DNA from: Gammaproteobacteria bacterium
Lineage (GTDB): Bacteria; Pseudomonadota; Gammaproteobacteria; Steroidobacterales; Foliamicaceae
Length of the DNA stretch: 64,000 nt
Assembly: GCA_011523505.1 (NCBI GenBank)
Contig: WTGP01000034.1
Span: 1 to 64,000 of the forward strand
Direction of reading: 5' to 3'
Made by a program: the position numbers and the translations under genes. Shown here piece after piece: positions 55,786-64,000 of the stretch; position 1 is the first letter of the stretch, and the number at the start of each line of letters is the position of its first letter. Below the pieces are notes generated by a model, which worked only from the letters and a program-made list of their open reading frames with translations, had not been told where the DNA came from and ran no database searches.

Positions 55786-58263
55786 TCAGGGATGATCTCC
55801 GTAATGGAAGCGGAGCCGCCAGGACGTCAGGGAACCGGTATCGTCGGGCGCCAGGTCCACGACGTTGATTTTCCATTCTCCGTTCGGGTTCTCTCCGTAG
55901 AACGCGTTGCTTAGCAATCGCCACTGGAACAGCCCAGGAAACCCGTTCAGCAGAACATTGAAGGGTGGATTCACGATGCTCTCGGTGCCGCCCGGTGAAG
56001 TGATCGTTACGCCCAGGTCGGCGCCGTAGCTGTGGTCCACGCTGATTTCGAGAGTAACCGCCTCGATGTTCGCCCAATCGGGCAGTTCGCTCACGATGAG
56101 CGTGTCGGTAACGCCGCCGCCCTCTTCATCCGGAATGGGCAGCGGCTGGTCGCCGCTGTCCGGCGGGAACCAGCGGGACTCCTCGAATGCACCCAGGCCG
56201 TCGGGCGTGTAGTCGGCCGCCAGGGCCACGGCATCATCGAGCGCGATCGCTCCGAACCCGTACCAGTTGTGGTAGTGATAGCCGGCGGCGTTCTCCTGCC
56301 ATGCATGCTGGGCGACGTACGGCTGGCCCTTGAAGGCGGCCCGGACTTCCGCCCGGCCGGGATCGATTCTTCGGGCCGTGGTTGCGAGAATGTGTTTGAC
56401 GTCCCGCCAGGTCAAACCGGGGTTTACTCCCAGCATCGCGGCGATCGCGCCGGCCGTCGCGGGCGCAGCGGATGAAGTGCCGCCGAAATTGGCCATGTAG
56501 TCGCCATTCGGATTGAGCGCCGGGTTGTCGCCCAAAGGATCGTCGGCGGAATTGAAACCCGCCTCGCTGCCTTGCTGATCGGCCGTGATCATGGCAGGGT
56601 GCTCGGCGCCGTCCTCGCCGCCGGGCGCAACGACCCACAGATTGGCGCCCGCGCTCGAATAAGACGACTTCATATCCGCGGCATTGAAGGCGCCGACGTT
56701 GACGAGGTACGGCAGGTTTTGATCGGGATCGGCGTTGCTGGCAAAGCACCCGATTTCCGCATTGAGCGGATGCGGCGCGCCGCAAAAGCTGAACTCGTTG
56801 CCCGCCGCCTTCACATAGAGCGCCCCCCGGCCGGACCGAAGCTCGCTTGTTCCCATTTTCATGAGCCGCTCAAAATCCTCGTCGGAATTCGTAGGCGAAT
56901 CCGATCCGAAGCTCATGTTGAAGATGTCCGCGCTGGCCGAATCGGGTTGGCTGTCGCTTGCCCCGAGGCTTCGCAGCAAGGCCGGTCCCAAATCGAAAGC
57001 GGGGGCCGTTGCGGGATTGAAACCCCGGATCCGTACCTCCGGCGCCACCCCGCGGCCGCCCAGGCCGTTGTTCGCCGCGGCAGCCGCGACGCCCGCGACG
57101 CCCGTTCCATGATCGCCGTGTATGTTCACGTTGAACGGATCGGCGAGCGACGCTCCCGCGCTCTGCTCCCACCCGAAGTTATATGACTTGCCGTCCTCGA
57201 CGTTGGCCATCAGGTCCGGATGGCAGATTTCAAGTCCCGAGTCCACCACGGCCAGCTTGACCCCGGCGCCGTTCCAGCCGTTCGCAATCGCTTCGGTCAT
57301 TCTCAGATCGGCGCCGGGGACGCCCGGATTTCTTGAGAATGCTCTCTGCCCGGTGTTTTGCAAGTGCCATTGTTCCGCGAACAGGGGATCCGGCCCCACA
57401 CCGTCAACGGTTTGCGCGGCGCCACCGCACTGCGTCACGACCTTGCCTTGCGCATCGGTCGCAAACGAGAAAAATCCCGCTTCGCCGCCTTCCGGCACGA
57501 CCGTGTCCGGGTACACCCGGATGTAGTAGTGTCCGTTCGGCGCCAGGCGGTCCAGCGGCAATCGGAACTCGTAGGGTTGAAGAAATACCAGCATTTCCGG
57601 ATCGAACGGCGGAATATCCAGGGCGCCGACAAGATTTCCGCCGCCGGCAAAGTCCCTGTCGCTTGACCACTCGGCGATCAGACGGGAAGACGACTCGCCC
57701 GCGTCCAGGACCAGTACCACGAAATCAAACGACGTTTCCGTGACGGCGAAGCTGAAGGGGAGGATGCCCGGCTCGAAGCCTGACTCATCGGGAGACTTGT
57801 CGATTTGCGCCGCCTCTCCGTCGACGACCGTAATCGTGATACTGGATGCCGATCCGGGTTGGGCAATCCCCCTGATGGCGCCGAGACTGATCGTGATGGT
57901 TTCGTCTCCCTCCGATTCGAAATCCCGGAAAACCTCCACCTGCATATCGGACCCGGCAGCACCGGGGGGCACAACGATGGAGTCGGAGCTGGCCACGTAA
58001 TCGTAGTCGCGGGTGGCCGTGCCCGAAAAGAGCAGTGGAACCGCCAGACCGCGGTGCCCCGTGGAATTCACCGAGACGGAAACCGTCACCGTGCGGTTGC
58101 CGGCTTCGGGAATCTCGGCCGGCGAAGGCGCGACCAGCGACACGACCACCGGCGGATCGGACGCGCCGCCCCCGCAGGCGCCAAGCAGGAGGCAGGCGGC
58201 AAGCGCACCGACCCTGAATGCCGAACCCGCCGGGTCAGATACTCCAGCAAAAGCGGCGGTCAT
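55786..58263 (-). CDS. Kexin-like S8 serine protease lipoprotein with Calx-beta and P domains
   Basis: An 825-residue secreted protease. Lipobox LGAC with acylated Cys30, then GGG. Residues about 40-150 are a Calx-beta-like domain (IPEAGNRTVTVSVSVN, DFESEGDETITISLG). A beta-rich linker (170-275) leads into the subtilase domain, opening with DPLFAEQWHLQNTGQ as in kexins. Triad: Asp341 (VVDSGLE), His385 (HGDHGTGVAG), Ser597 (GGTSSAAP), with oxyanion Asn489 (AAGNE). The C-terminal P domain (about 718-825) has WRLLSNAFYGENPNGEWKIN and TGSLTSWRLRFHYG. No N-terminal propeptide is visible, so folding help may come from the gene 1 nt upstream. The stop is convergent with the M24 gene, 45 bp away. Confidence 0.92.
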   Translation of the reverse strand: MTAAFAGVSDPAGSAFRVGALAACLLLGACGGGASDPPVVVSLVAPSPAEIPEAGNRTVTVSVSVNSTGHRGLAVPLLFSGTATRDYDYVASSDSIVVPPGAAGSDMQVEVFRDFESEGDETITISLGAIRGIAQPGSASSITITVVDGEAAQIDKSPDESGFEPGILPFSFAVTETSFDFVVLVLDAGESSSRLIAEWSSDRDFAGGGNLVGALDIPPFDPEMLVFLQPYEFRLPLDRLAPNGHYYIRVYPDTVVPEGGEAGFFSFATDAQGKVVTQCGGAAQTVDGVGPDPLFAEQWHLQNTGQRAFSRNPGVPGADLRMTEAIANGWNGAGVKLAVVDSGLEICHPDLMANVEDGKSYNFGWEQSAGASLADPFNVNIHGDHGTGVAGVAAAAANNGLGGRGVAPEVRIRGFNPATAPAFDLGPALLRSLGASDSQPDSASADIFNMSFGSDSPTNSDEDFERLMKMGTSELRSGRGALYVKAAGNEFSFCGAPHPLNAEIGCFASNADPDQNLPYLVNVGAFNAADMKSSYSSAGANLWVVAPGGEDGAEHPAMITADQQGSEAGFNSADDPLGDNPALNPNGDYMANFGGTSSAAPATAGAIAAMLGVNPGLTWRDVKHILATTARRIDPGRAEVRAAFKGQPYVAQHAWQENAAGYHYHNWYGFGAIALDDAVALAADYTPDGLGAFEESRWFPPDSGDQPLPIPDEEGGGVTDTLIVSELPDWANIEAVTLEISVDHSYGADLGVTITSPGGTESIVNPPFNVLLNGFPGLFQWRLLSNAFYGENPNGEWKINVVDLAPDDTGSLTSWRLRFHYGDHP

Positions 58264-58264
58264 G

Positions 58265-58822
58265 CTAACGCCACTTGATTCTCGGCCCGGACAGCCGGAT
58301 TGTTGCCTTGTGCCGGCCGGGACCTTCCGCCAGTTCGGCTATTGCGTCGAGAGGATGCACGGTGTCCGGCAGGTAGATGATCGCAAAGCCCAGTTTCGCG
58401 AAGAAATCGGCTTTCTCGGCGCCGAGGGCACTCTTCGCGGACTCCAGTTGACGCTCGCTTGAAAGCTCGACGCGAATGCTGGGAAGCAATCGCGCAAAGG
58501 ATCGACGCATCGGATCAAAAGCGATTCGGGAGTACGGCCCCTCCAACGGTGTGGCGGCCCGGTAGATTGCGCCCGCACAATGAACGACATGCACCCTGAG
58601 GGAACGAGTCTCATACGAGGATCCGGTTACCAGGCCCGCTTGCGACTGCGCATGACCCGACACGGCGGAAGACGGCAGCACGATGACTTCCCGGCTTTGT
58701 GCAAGGACAGCCTGAAACCCGTTTGGTTCCGCTGCTTGCGCGTCCGAATGAATGCCCGCAGTGACCGCGAGCAGGCACCAGGAAAGGAAGATAGGCGCCG
58801 ATAGCCGTGATGGGGCAGTCAT
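58265..58822 (-). CDS. Secreted protein resembling a detached subtilase propeptide/inhibitor
   Basis: A 185-residue exported protein with signal peptide (PIFLSWCLLAVTAGIHSDAQA). Not assigned to a family by motif. The C-terminal 70 residues resemble the propeptide or I9-type inhibitor of S8 proteases by pattern: ESAKSALGAEKADFFAKLG, then GFAIIYLPDTVHPLDAIAEL. That is the helix, strand with LPxxV, and helix order seen in many subtilase pro-domains. The stop is 1 nt before the ATG of the S8 protease, so they are translationally coupled. The upstream half (about 37-110) is unknown and has one cysteine. The activity is inferred. Confidence 0.75.
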   Translation of the reverse strand: MTAPSRLSAPIFLSWCLLAVTAGIHSDAQAAEPNGFQAVLAQSREVIVLPSSAVSGHAQSQAGLVTGSSYETRSLRVHVVHCAGAIYRAATPLEGPYSRIAFDPMRRSFARLLPSIRVELSSERQLESAKSALGAEKADFFAKLGFAIIYLPDTVHPLDAIAELAEGPGRHKATIRLSGPRIKWR

Positions 58823-58845
58823 TGCCGGGACCGCCGGTGGCGTAG

Positions 58846-58879
58846 GCTCACGGGCGCGACTTTATGCGCGCCCGTGAGC
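58846..58879 (-). terminator. 13-bp perfect hairpin between receptor and inhibitor-like gene
   Basis: GCTCACGGGCGCG and CGCGCCCGTGAGC pair fully around an 8-nt loop (ACTTTATG on the plus strand). It lies 20 bp after the TonB receptor stop and 24 bp before the next ATG, both on the minus strand. There is no following T-run in the minus direction, so it may be a stability or attenuation element and not a true intrinsic terminator. Confidence 0.6.
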
Positions 58880-58898
58880 GTTCGGACTGCCTCGGAGA

Positions 58899-61604
58899 CT
58901 AAAAGTCCCAGACGCCTCTCAGGTAGTAGTAGCCGCCGTTGTACCCGAAGGGCGAGGTGTCCGGCCAGATGAGCCCGGACGTATTGGACCGCTCCTCGGG
59001 ATACTCGTCGAGAATGTTCTCCGCGCCCACGATCAAACGTACGGCGTCGTTGAACTGGTAGCCGACCTCGACGTCCACGACGGTGCTCGCGTCCACGTCG
59101 AAGTAATTGCTGCCGTCATCGAGCGTGAACTCTTCGAAGCCGCCGTAGTAGCGCACGCGGGCCAGCAGGTCCCAGCGGTCCTGCGAGTGACTGAAGGAAA
59201 CCGTAAAGCGCGTGCCCGGCGTGTTCCCCTCAATTTGCGTGACCCGCTTGTCGTTGATCACGTCCGGGTCGCGCTCGTCCACCGTGGTATCGGTCCAGTT
59301 GGCCGCCAGGCTCAGATTGGTCTCGCCCATGCCGAAGTCCAGCGGATAGGTGGCGACCACGTCGACGCCCTGGGTGGTGGTGGTGAAGTTGTTGGTGTAG
59401 AACCGCACCGCGGTAAAGGCCTGGGCATCGGCCACCCCCGCGGCCAGCAGCTGCTCAATGTTGGCCGGCGTGAGGTTTTTCTCGGAGCTTCTTGCGATCC
59501 TGTCCTCGACCTCGATGTTGAAATAGTCCACCGTGATGTCGAGCGCGTCCAACTGGATGACCGCGCCCACGGTGAGGTTCACGGCCTCTTCCGGCGTGAG
59601 CGGCTGGGCGCCCACGATGGCGGCCGCCGGGTGGGTGGGCGGCAACGTGGCCTCATCGGCCAGCACGCCGCCGGTGAACGCCGTGGTCACGTTCAGGATG
59701 TTCGCCTGGCCCACCGTCGGCGCGCGGAACCCGGTGCTCGCCGCCGCACGCAGGGAGACCGTTTCGCTGACGTCAAGACGCCCCGCCACCTTGCCGTCGA
59801 AGGTGTTGCCGATATCGGCATGGTCCTCGTAGCGGCCGGCTACCTGGAACGTGAACGTGTCGGTTACTTCGATTTCCACGTCACCGTAGGCTGCGTAGCT
59901 GTTGCGGCCGAACTCTCCGGCCAGACGCGGTCCGAACCCGGTGAACCCGTTGGAGCCGATTCCGAAGCCCTGCTCGGCCAGCCCCCCGGGACTGTCATCG
60001 AGGAACCAGGAGTTCTCTCCGCCGCTTTCCACCTTGAATTTTTCCCGGCGGTGCTCGACGCCCATCGCGATATGCGCGGGCAGATCGCCGATCGTCATGT
60101 CCCTGGTGACGTCGAAGTTCACCGTGTAGTCGGTCTGCGTATACGAGCCCGGGAAGTAATTGATCGGGATTTCCGTCCGCTGGCCGTGCGGCAGCTTGGC
60201 CAGCAGTTGCGGGTTGATGGTGTGACGCATCGTAAAGTCGACGTCGTTCACGCCGAACACGGCGCTGGCGTCGAACGACCAGTCGCCAAATAGGTCGCCG
60301 CGAACCCCGAACGCCGCGGAATAGTCGGTCAGAATGCCGCCGAACCTCGGAACGAAGCCGCCGGGAAACGCCGAAATGAAGGAGAAGCAATTGGGGTCGG
60401 CCTCAACCGCGGCAATGTCGGCGGGGTTGGCCACATTGTTGTTGATGCGGATGGGTGGGCATGGCTGGTCGTCCCAGATGCCGCCAGGCGACAGGTCGGC
60501 CACCTTCACGCTGGGGCCGAATTCCGTGCCCGCCGGAACCATGGTGTCGGTGTCGTCTGCCCACCACTTTATGGGATCGCCGTTCTCGTCAAGCCCCCTG
60601 GTTACGAAAGTTCTGCCGTCAGCGGTGGCGCCGGGACCCTCGAAGACGCCGCCGCGGGTGTGCGGATTACGGAAGTAGAACCCGCCTTCCATCTTGCGCT
60701 TTGCGAAGTTTCCGAAGGCGTAGGCTTCGCGCCCGCCACCGAGATCGAGCCCCAGATTGGCGAACATCTTGTAGTCGTACTCGAATTCCGGCGCGCCCCA
60801 CACCATGACATTGGGATGGAACGTATGCGGATAGTCCGGATCGTCGATGTACGGGTTGCCCGCGTCCGCCAGGCCCTGGGCGTCGCTGCGCTGCACCGAG
60901 CGGTCGGTGGGGTCGGACTGCTTGTACTCGAAGCTGAAATTTGCGAATCCGTTGGAGGTGAGCGGAAGCCCGAAGTTGGCCGCGACGTTCACGGCGTCGC
61001 CATCGCCTTCAAAATAGGTTCCGTATTTCGCGGTGATCGTGCTTCCCTCGGCGTCGTCCCTGAGCGTGAAGTTGATCACGCCCGCGATGGCGTCCGAACC
61101 GTATTGCGACGCCGCTCCGTCACGCAGGACTTCCACGCTCTTGATCGCAATGGCCGGAATCGCGGAGAGATCGGGGCCCTGCGAGCCGTCGGCAACGCCG
61201 TTGCCGAGAAAGGTGATGACCGCGGCGCGATGACGGCGCTTGCGATTGACCAGCGCAAGGGTTGAATCCGGGGGCAGCCCGCGTAGCCGCGCCGGCCGGA
61301 TCAGCGTGGCAGCGTCGTTGATGGCCTGCTGGTCCACGTTGTAGGAAGGCACCAGGGCCGAGAGCAGCGCGTCCATGTCGGTCGGTCCCTGACTGCCGAG
61401 ATCGTCGCCGCCGATGTAATCGACGGGCACCAGCGAATCCGTCGCCGACCGTCCTTCGCGGCGGCGCGTTCCCAGCACCACGATTTCGTCAATCGTGCCG
61501 GAGGCAGCCTCTGCTGCCTCTTCCTGGGCCGTGGCCGGAGCCGTTGCAAGGACGCCGACAAGCGGCAGGGAAAGGGCGAAGGAAAGGACTGAAAAGCGTT
61601 TCAT
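58899..61604 (-). CDS. TonB-dependent outer-membrane receptor
   Basis: A 901-residue TonB-dependent receptor. Signal peptide VLSFALSLPLVGVLATAPATAQ, TonB box-like EIVVLGTRRREGR, plug domain with SVEVLRDGAASQYGSDAIAGVINF (catalogued as typical of large receptors), then a barrel with a long extracellular loop carrying two nearby Cys (DDQPCPP and DPNCFSF) and a C-terminal Phe (YYLRGVWDF). It is unlike the first receptor at 51951. It is followed by a perfect hairpin, then the inhibitor-like and S8 protease genes on the same strand, and is divergent from an M19 dipeptidase (120-bp gap). The substrate is unknown; peptides are likely from the neighbours. Confidence 0.93.
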   Translation of the reverse strand: MKRFSVLSFALSLPLVGVLATAPATAQEEAAEAASGTIDEIVVLGTRRREGRSATDSLVPVDYIGGDDLGSQGPTDMDALLSALVPSYNVDQQAINDAATLIRPARLRGLPPDSTLALVNRKRRHRAAVITFLGNGVADGSQGPDLSAIPAIAIKSVEVLRDGAASQYGSDAIAGVINFTLRDDAEGSTITAKYGTYFEGDGDAVNVAANFGLPLTSNGFANFSFEYKQSDPTDRSVQRSDAQGLADAGNPYIDDPDYPHTFHPNVMVWGAPEFEYDYKMFANLGLDLGGGREAYAFGNFAKRKMEGGFYFRNPHTRGGVFEGPGATADGRTFVTRGLDENGDPIKWWADDTDTMVPAGTEFGPSVKVADLSPGGIWDDQPCPPIRINNNVANPADIAAVEADPNCFSFISAFPGGFVPRFGGILTDYSAAFGVRGDLFGDWSFDASAVFGVNDVDFTMRHTINPQLLAKLPHGQRTEIPINYFPGSYTQTDYTVNFDVTRDMTIGDLPAHIAMGVEHRREKFKVESGGENSWFLDDSPGGLAEQGFGIGSNGFTGFGPRLAGEFGRNSYAAYGDVEIEVTDTFTFQVAGRYEDHADIGNTFDGKVAGRLDVSETVSLRAAASTGFRAPTVGQANILNVTTAFTGGVLADEATLPPTHPAAAIVGAQPLTPEEAVNLTVGAVIQLDALDITVDYFNIEVEDRIARSSEKNLTPANIEQLLAAGVADAQAFTAVRFYTNNFTTTTQGVDVVATYPLDFGMGETNLSLAANWTDTTVDERDPDVINDKRVTQIEGNTPGTRFTVSFSHSQDRWDLLARVRYYGGFEEFTLDDGSNYFDVDASTVVDVEVGYQFNDAVRLIVGAENILDEYPEERSNTSGLIWPDTSPFGYNGGYYYLRGVWDF

Positions 61605-61724
61605 TGTTTGTTCCCCCGAATAGAAAACAATGCCTCAGAACAGCGAGTAATAGTACACCATGGGTTTGCGCTCTCATTGTTGTATTCTTTTGGCCGTTTC
61701 CGGCGCGGGAGAGGGGCGCAGGCC

Positions 61725-62981
61725 ATGAAGCAAAGAGGCGGGTCGACCGGAGCAATATTGATGGCGGGATTACTTACAGGAGCAGCGGGCGCGGATACTG
61801 AAGCGGAGATGCTGGAACGTGCCCGGACCATCCAGGACCGGGTGATCACAATAGACACCCATGTCGACATTCCGCCCGACTTCGGAACGGAGGCGTACGA
61901 TCCGGCGCGGGCCAAGCCTCCGGGCCAGCAGGTGGACCTGCCGGGAATGGAGCAGGGCGGGCTGGATGCGGCGTTTTTCATCGTATTCGTGATGCAGCGC
62001 GAGCGCAGCGAGGCCGGCTATGCCCGCGCGATCGCCGACGCGTTCGTCAAGTACGCGGCCATCCGCAAGATGACCGACGTCGACTATTCCGACCGGATCG
62101 GGCTGGCACTCACCGCCGCGGACGTCCGCCGCATACACGCCGAAGGCCGCCGCGTCGCATTGATCGGCATCGAAAACGGCTTTTCCATAGGCCGCCACGT
62201 GGACCTGCTCGACGTCCACTACGCGTCCGGCGCGCGCTACCTGGGCCTGGTGCACAACGGCCACAACGACATCGGCGATTCCGCCGTCCCCAACCTGGCG
62301 CGGGGCGAGCCCAGATCGGAACATGGCGGACTGAGCGAGTTCGGCCGCGCGGTGGTCCGGCGCGCCAACGAACTGGGGATCATGGTGGACATATCCCATG
62401 CCTCGGAAGCCACGGCGATGAATGCGATCGAAGCGTCCGAGGCGCCGGTGATCGCCTCGCACTCGGCCGCCAGGGGCGCCTTTGCGCATGCGCGCAATTT
62501 GAGCGATGAAGCGCTCCTGGCGATGCGGGAAAACGGCGGCGTGGTGCAGATCGTGGCCTTCGATTCCTACCTGCGCGAGACTCCGCCGGAAAAGGTCGAG
62601 GCCATGGGCGCGCTGTACCGGGACATGAGTCTAAGAAATGCCGGCGATTTCGCCCGCATGTCCCCCGAACAGCGTGAGGACTACTATTCGCGCCTGAGTG
62701 AAATTACCCGCATGCCGCCCCGGGCGTCGGTGAAGCACCTGGCCGATCACATCGACTACGCGGTCGGGCTGATCGGGATCGACCACGTGGGGATATCGTC
62801 CGATTTCAACGGCGGCGGGGGCATCGAGGGCTGGGACAACGCCGCCGAAACCCTCAACGTTACGGTGGAACTGGTGCGGCGCGGTTATTCCGAGGAGCAG
62901 ATCGCCAAACTCTGGGGCGGCAACCTGCTCAGGGTGATGGAAGCGGTCGAGTCGGTCGCGTCGAGATTAAAGGGGGAGTGA
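61725..62981 (+). CDS. Exported M19 membrane dipeptidase-like enzyme
   Basis: Renal dipeptidase-type (M19) zinc hydrolase, 418 residues, with a signal peptide (GAILMAGLLTGAAGA). Zinc ligands are conserved: His-x-Asp in DTHVDIP, Glu in IGIENGFSIG, His in MVDISHAS, His in VIASHSAARG, and Asp in GISSDFNGGGG. It would cleave dipeptides, possibly with D-residues, in the periplasm. The ATG at 61725 lies at the start of the signal peptide; the longer frame from 61608 is not family-like. It is divergent from the second receptor and overlaps xseB by 15 bp in convergent orientation. Confidence 0.92.
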   Translation: MKQRGGSTGAILMAGLLTGAAGADTEAEMLERARTIQDRVITIDTHVDIPPDFGTEAYDPARAKPPGQQVDLPGMEQGGLDAAFFIVFVMQRERSEAGYARAIADAFVKYAAIRKMTDVDYSDRIGLALTAADVRRIHAEGRRVALIGIENGFSIGRHVDLLDVHYASGARYLGLVHNGHNDIGDSAVPNLARGEPRSEHGGLSEFGRAVVRRANELGIMVDISHASEATAMNAIEASEAPVIASHSAARGAFAHARNLSDEALLAMRENGGVVQIVAFDSYLRETPPEKVEAMGALYRDMSLRNAGDFARMSPEQREDYYSRLSEITRMPPRASVKHLADHIDYAVGLIGIDHVGISSDFNGGGGIEGWDNAAETLNVTVELVRRGYSEEQIAKLWGGNLLRVMEAVESVASRLKGE

Positions 62982-63248
62982 TCCGCCTCCGCCGTTTTCG
63001 CCGTCCGGTTTCCTGAGCGTCAGCGGGTCGACGTCCTCCAGCATTCCCTCGCTCAGGACCTGGACCTTCTGCTCGGCTTCCTTGAGTACCTGCTGGCAGC
63101 GGCGCGTCAATTCCACGCCCTTTTCGAACTGCCTGATCGCCTCGGCCAGGGGCAGGTCGCCCTTTTCCAGGTTGATGACGATCTGCTCAAGATCCTTGAG
63201 CGCCTGCTCCAGGCCGTGAACGCCTTCGGTCGCTTTCTCGTCACTCAT
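62967..63248 (-). CDS. xseB: Exodeoxyribonuclease VII small subunit
   Basis: Small subunit of the ssDNA exonuclease made with XseA. The 93-residue protein has the two-helix family core GLEQALKDLEQIVINLEKGDLPLAEAIRQFEKGVELTRRC in outline, followed by VQVLSEG. The tail is glycine-rich. The usual next genes (ispA, dxs) are not here; its 3' end overlaps the M19 gene by 15 bp. xseB is often separated from xseA, which lies outside the window. Confidence 0.93.
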   Translation of the reverse strand: MSDEKATEGVHGLEQALKDLEQIVINLEKGDLPLAEAIRQFEKGVELTRRCQQVLKEAEQKVQVLSEGMLEDVDPLTLRKPDGENGGGGSLPL

Positions 63249-63300
63249 TCAGGCAAGTCCTCCACCGGCCCATTTTAGCCGCGGCGGCATCCCGGGGGAT

Positions 63301-63735
63301 TCAGCGCATGTTTTCCTCGGCCCGCTTCGCCAGTTCTTCGGGCGACAGGGATTCCTGGTGCGTTGCGATGCACCAGGTGTTGCCGGTGGGGTCCGTTACG
63401 ACGGCGTTGCGGTCGCCGTAGAACATGTCCTGCGGCTCCTGAAATGACTGTGCCCCCGCCTTGAGCGCCTGCGCGTAGCAGGCGTCGGTGTCCGGCACAT
63501 AAACGTAGAGCATGCAGGGCAGCGCCGGGAAATCCTCCTGCGCCCTTCCCATCATTACGTGGGAGTCGCCGATCAGGACCTCCGCGTGCCCCGTCTTGCC
63601 GTCCTGGTTGGGGACCCGTTCCTTTTCTTCGGCGCCGAATGCCGCCGTGAGGAAGTCCACGAGTTGGTCAACGTCTTCTACCACCATGTACGGCGTTACC
63701 GAACCGTAACCCTCCGGAATGTAATGCACAGCCAT
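63301..63735 (-). CDS. VOC/PhnB-like glyoxalase-fold protein
   Basis: A 144-residue protein of the vicinal oxygen chelate fold, closest in pattern to the PhnB/YdcJ-like group. It starts YGSVTPYMVVEDVDQLVDFLTAAFGAEE, then HAEVLIGDSHVMMG, and ends in AVVTDPTGNTWCIATHQE. One beta-alpha-beta-beta-beta pair is present per half. The catalytic role is unknown. It is divergent from katG; the gap of 216 bp would hold both promoters. Confidence 0.85.
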   Translation of the reverse strand: MAVHYIPEGYGSVTPYMVVEDVDQLVDFLTAAFGAEEKERVPNQDGKTGHAEVLIGDSHVMMGRAQEDFPALPCMLYVYVPDTDACYAQALKAGAQSFQEPQDMFYGDRNAVVTDPTGNTWCIATHQESLSPEELAKRAEENMR

Positions 63736-63951
63736 TTGGAGCTTCTCCCTTATACGTTTGCGATCGCGCGGATGTCGAACTGGCGAGGGTACTTATTCGC
63801 ATGTACATCGACAAGTGCTAAAGCTTGCGAGGTACACGGACCGGCAGCCCCCGGAGCAAAAGAGGCGAACGATTGAGGCTAGAATATCGAGAGCGCGTGA
63901 CGGTTTCGGAAGGGCGCGCGAACCTCGAAAAATTGCTATAGGAAAGATCAG
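63736..63951. other. Intergenic region between VOC gene and katG
   Basis: No gene or clear hairpin was found. TAGAAT and TATAGG sequences occur on the plus strand, but none has a matching -35. No OxyR site was identified with confidence. Confidence 0.4.
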
Positions 63952-64000
63952 ATGACAACAAACCAGGACTGGTGGCCGAATCAGCTAAACCTCAAGGTAC
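63952..64000 (+). CDS. katG: Catalase-peroxidase KatG, 5' end only
   Basis: The first 16 codons of a gene running off the window. NQDWWPNQLNLKV matches the near-invariant start of the mature KatG catalytic domain (xDWWPNQLNL), which degrades hydrogen peroxide. The ATG at 63952 is preceded by AGGAAAG a few bases upstream. The haem and Met-Tyr-Trp residues lie outside the window, so the call rests on this segment. Confidence 0.82.
   Translation, partial: MTTNQDWWPNQLNLKV

Noticed and set aside
63736-63951. OxyR operator upstream of katG
   Set aside because: AT-rich hexamers occur, but spacing and symmetry do not match the OxyR site well enough to call.

Overview
The window is GC-rich, densely coded chromosomal DNA from a Gram-negative bacterium, most likely a gammaproteobacterium outside the well-known families. 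The reasons are the LPS and lipoprotein export genes (lolC-lolE-lolD, msbA, lpxK, kdsB), bamD, two TonB-dependent receptors, and gene orders typical of that class: bamD/rluD-pgeF-clpB, mutS-cinA-recA-recX-alaS, comEC next to msbA-lpxK-kdsB, and csiV beside mfd. The only mobile-element-like, tRNA, rRNA or CRISPR question is easily answered: none were seen. The species cannot be named from the sequence.

Layout. 1-4.3 kb (minus): csiV and mfd. 4.4-13.5 kb (plus): a long envelope directon, lolC, lolE, lolD, comEC, msbA, lpxK, kdsB, then an unrecognised protein. 14.2-18.2 kb: rne (minus) and rluC (plus) diverge from the only gene-free stretch above 300 bp, which holds a probable rne leader with two hairpins and a PurR-like palindrome; an unknown gene follows. 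18.2-26.2 kb: bamD (minus), then rluD, pgeF, clpB and an exported M16 peptidase (plus). 26.2-30.9 kb (minus): an eight-helix membrane protein of unknown function, aspS, an FmdB zinc ribbon, a DUF502 protein and a family 2 glycosyltransferase. 31-43.9 kb (plus): a MaoC hydratase, an SDR and a FadB/FadJ-type enzyme run into mutS and cinA, then recA, recX, alaS, a YbdK-type ligase and dusA. 43.9-51.8 kb: GTP-dependent PEP carboxykinase, radA, a glycerate-kinase-like protein, then on the minus strand an exported NAD(P)-binding protein, an exported methyltransferase, yaaA and a CorC/HlyC-type protein.

51.9-63 kb is the accessory part and looks like a peptide-scavenging locus. It has a TonB-dependent receptor preceded by a GntR/PdhR-like operator, a Tat-exported M24 peptidase whose natural start appears to be CTG, a kexin-like S8 lipoprotease with Calx-beta and P domains, a small secreted protein 1 nt upstream that resembles a detached subtilase propeptide/inhibitor, a second TonB-dependent receptor separated from it by a 13-bp perfect hairpin, and an exported M19 dipeptidase. 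A plausible division of labour is surface proteolysis, receptor-mediated uptake, and periplasmic trimming of peptides; this is inferred from families and position. The window ends with xseB, a VOC protein and the first codons of katG.

Functional calls rest on protein families and motifs read by eye. No database search was run. Promoter, operator and hairpin calls are pattern matches only.
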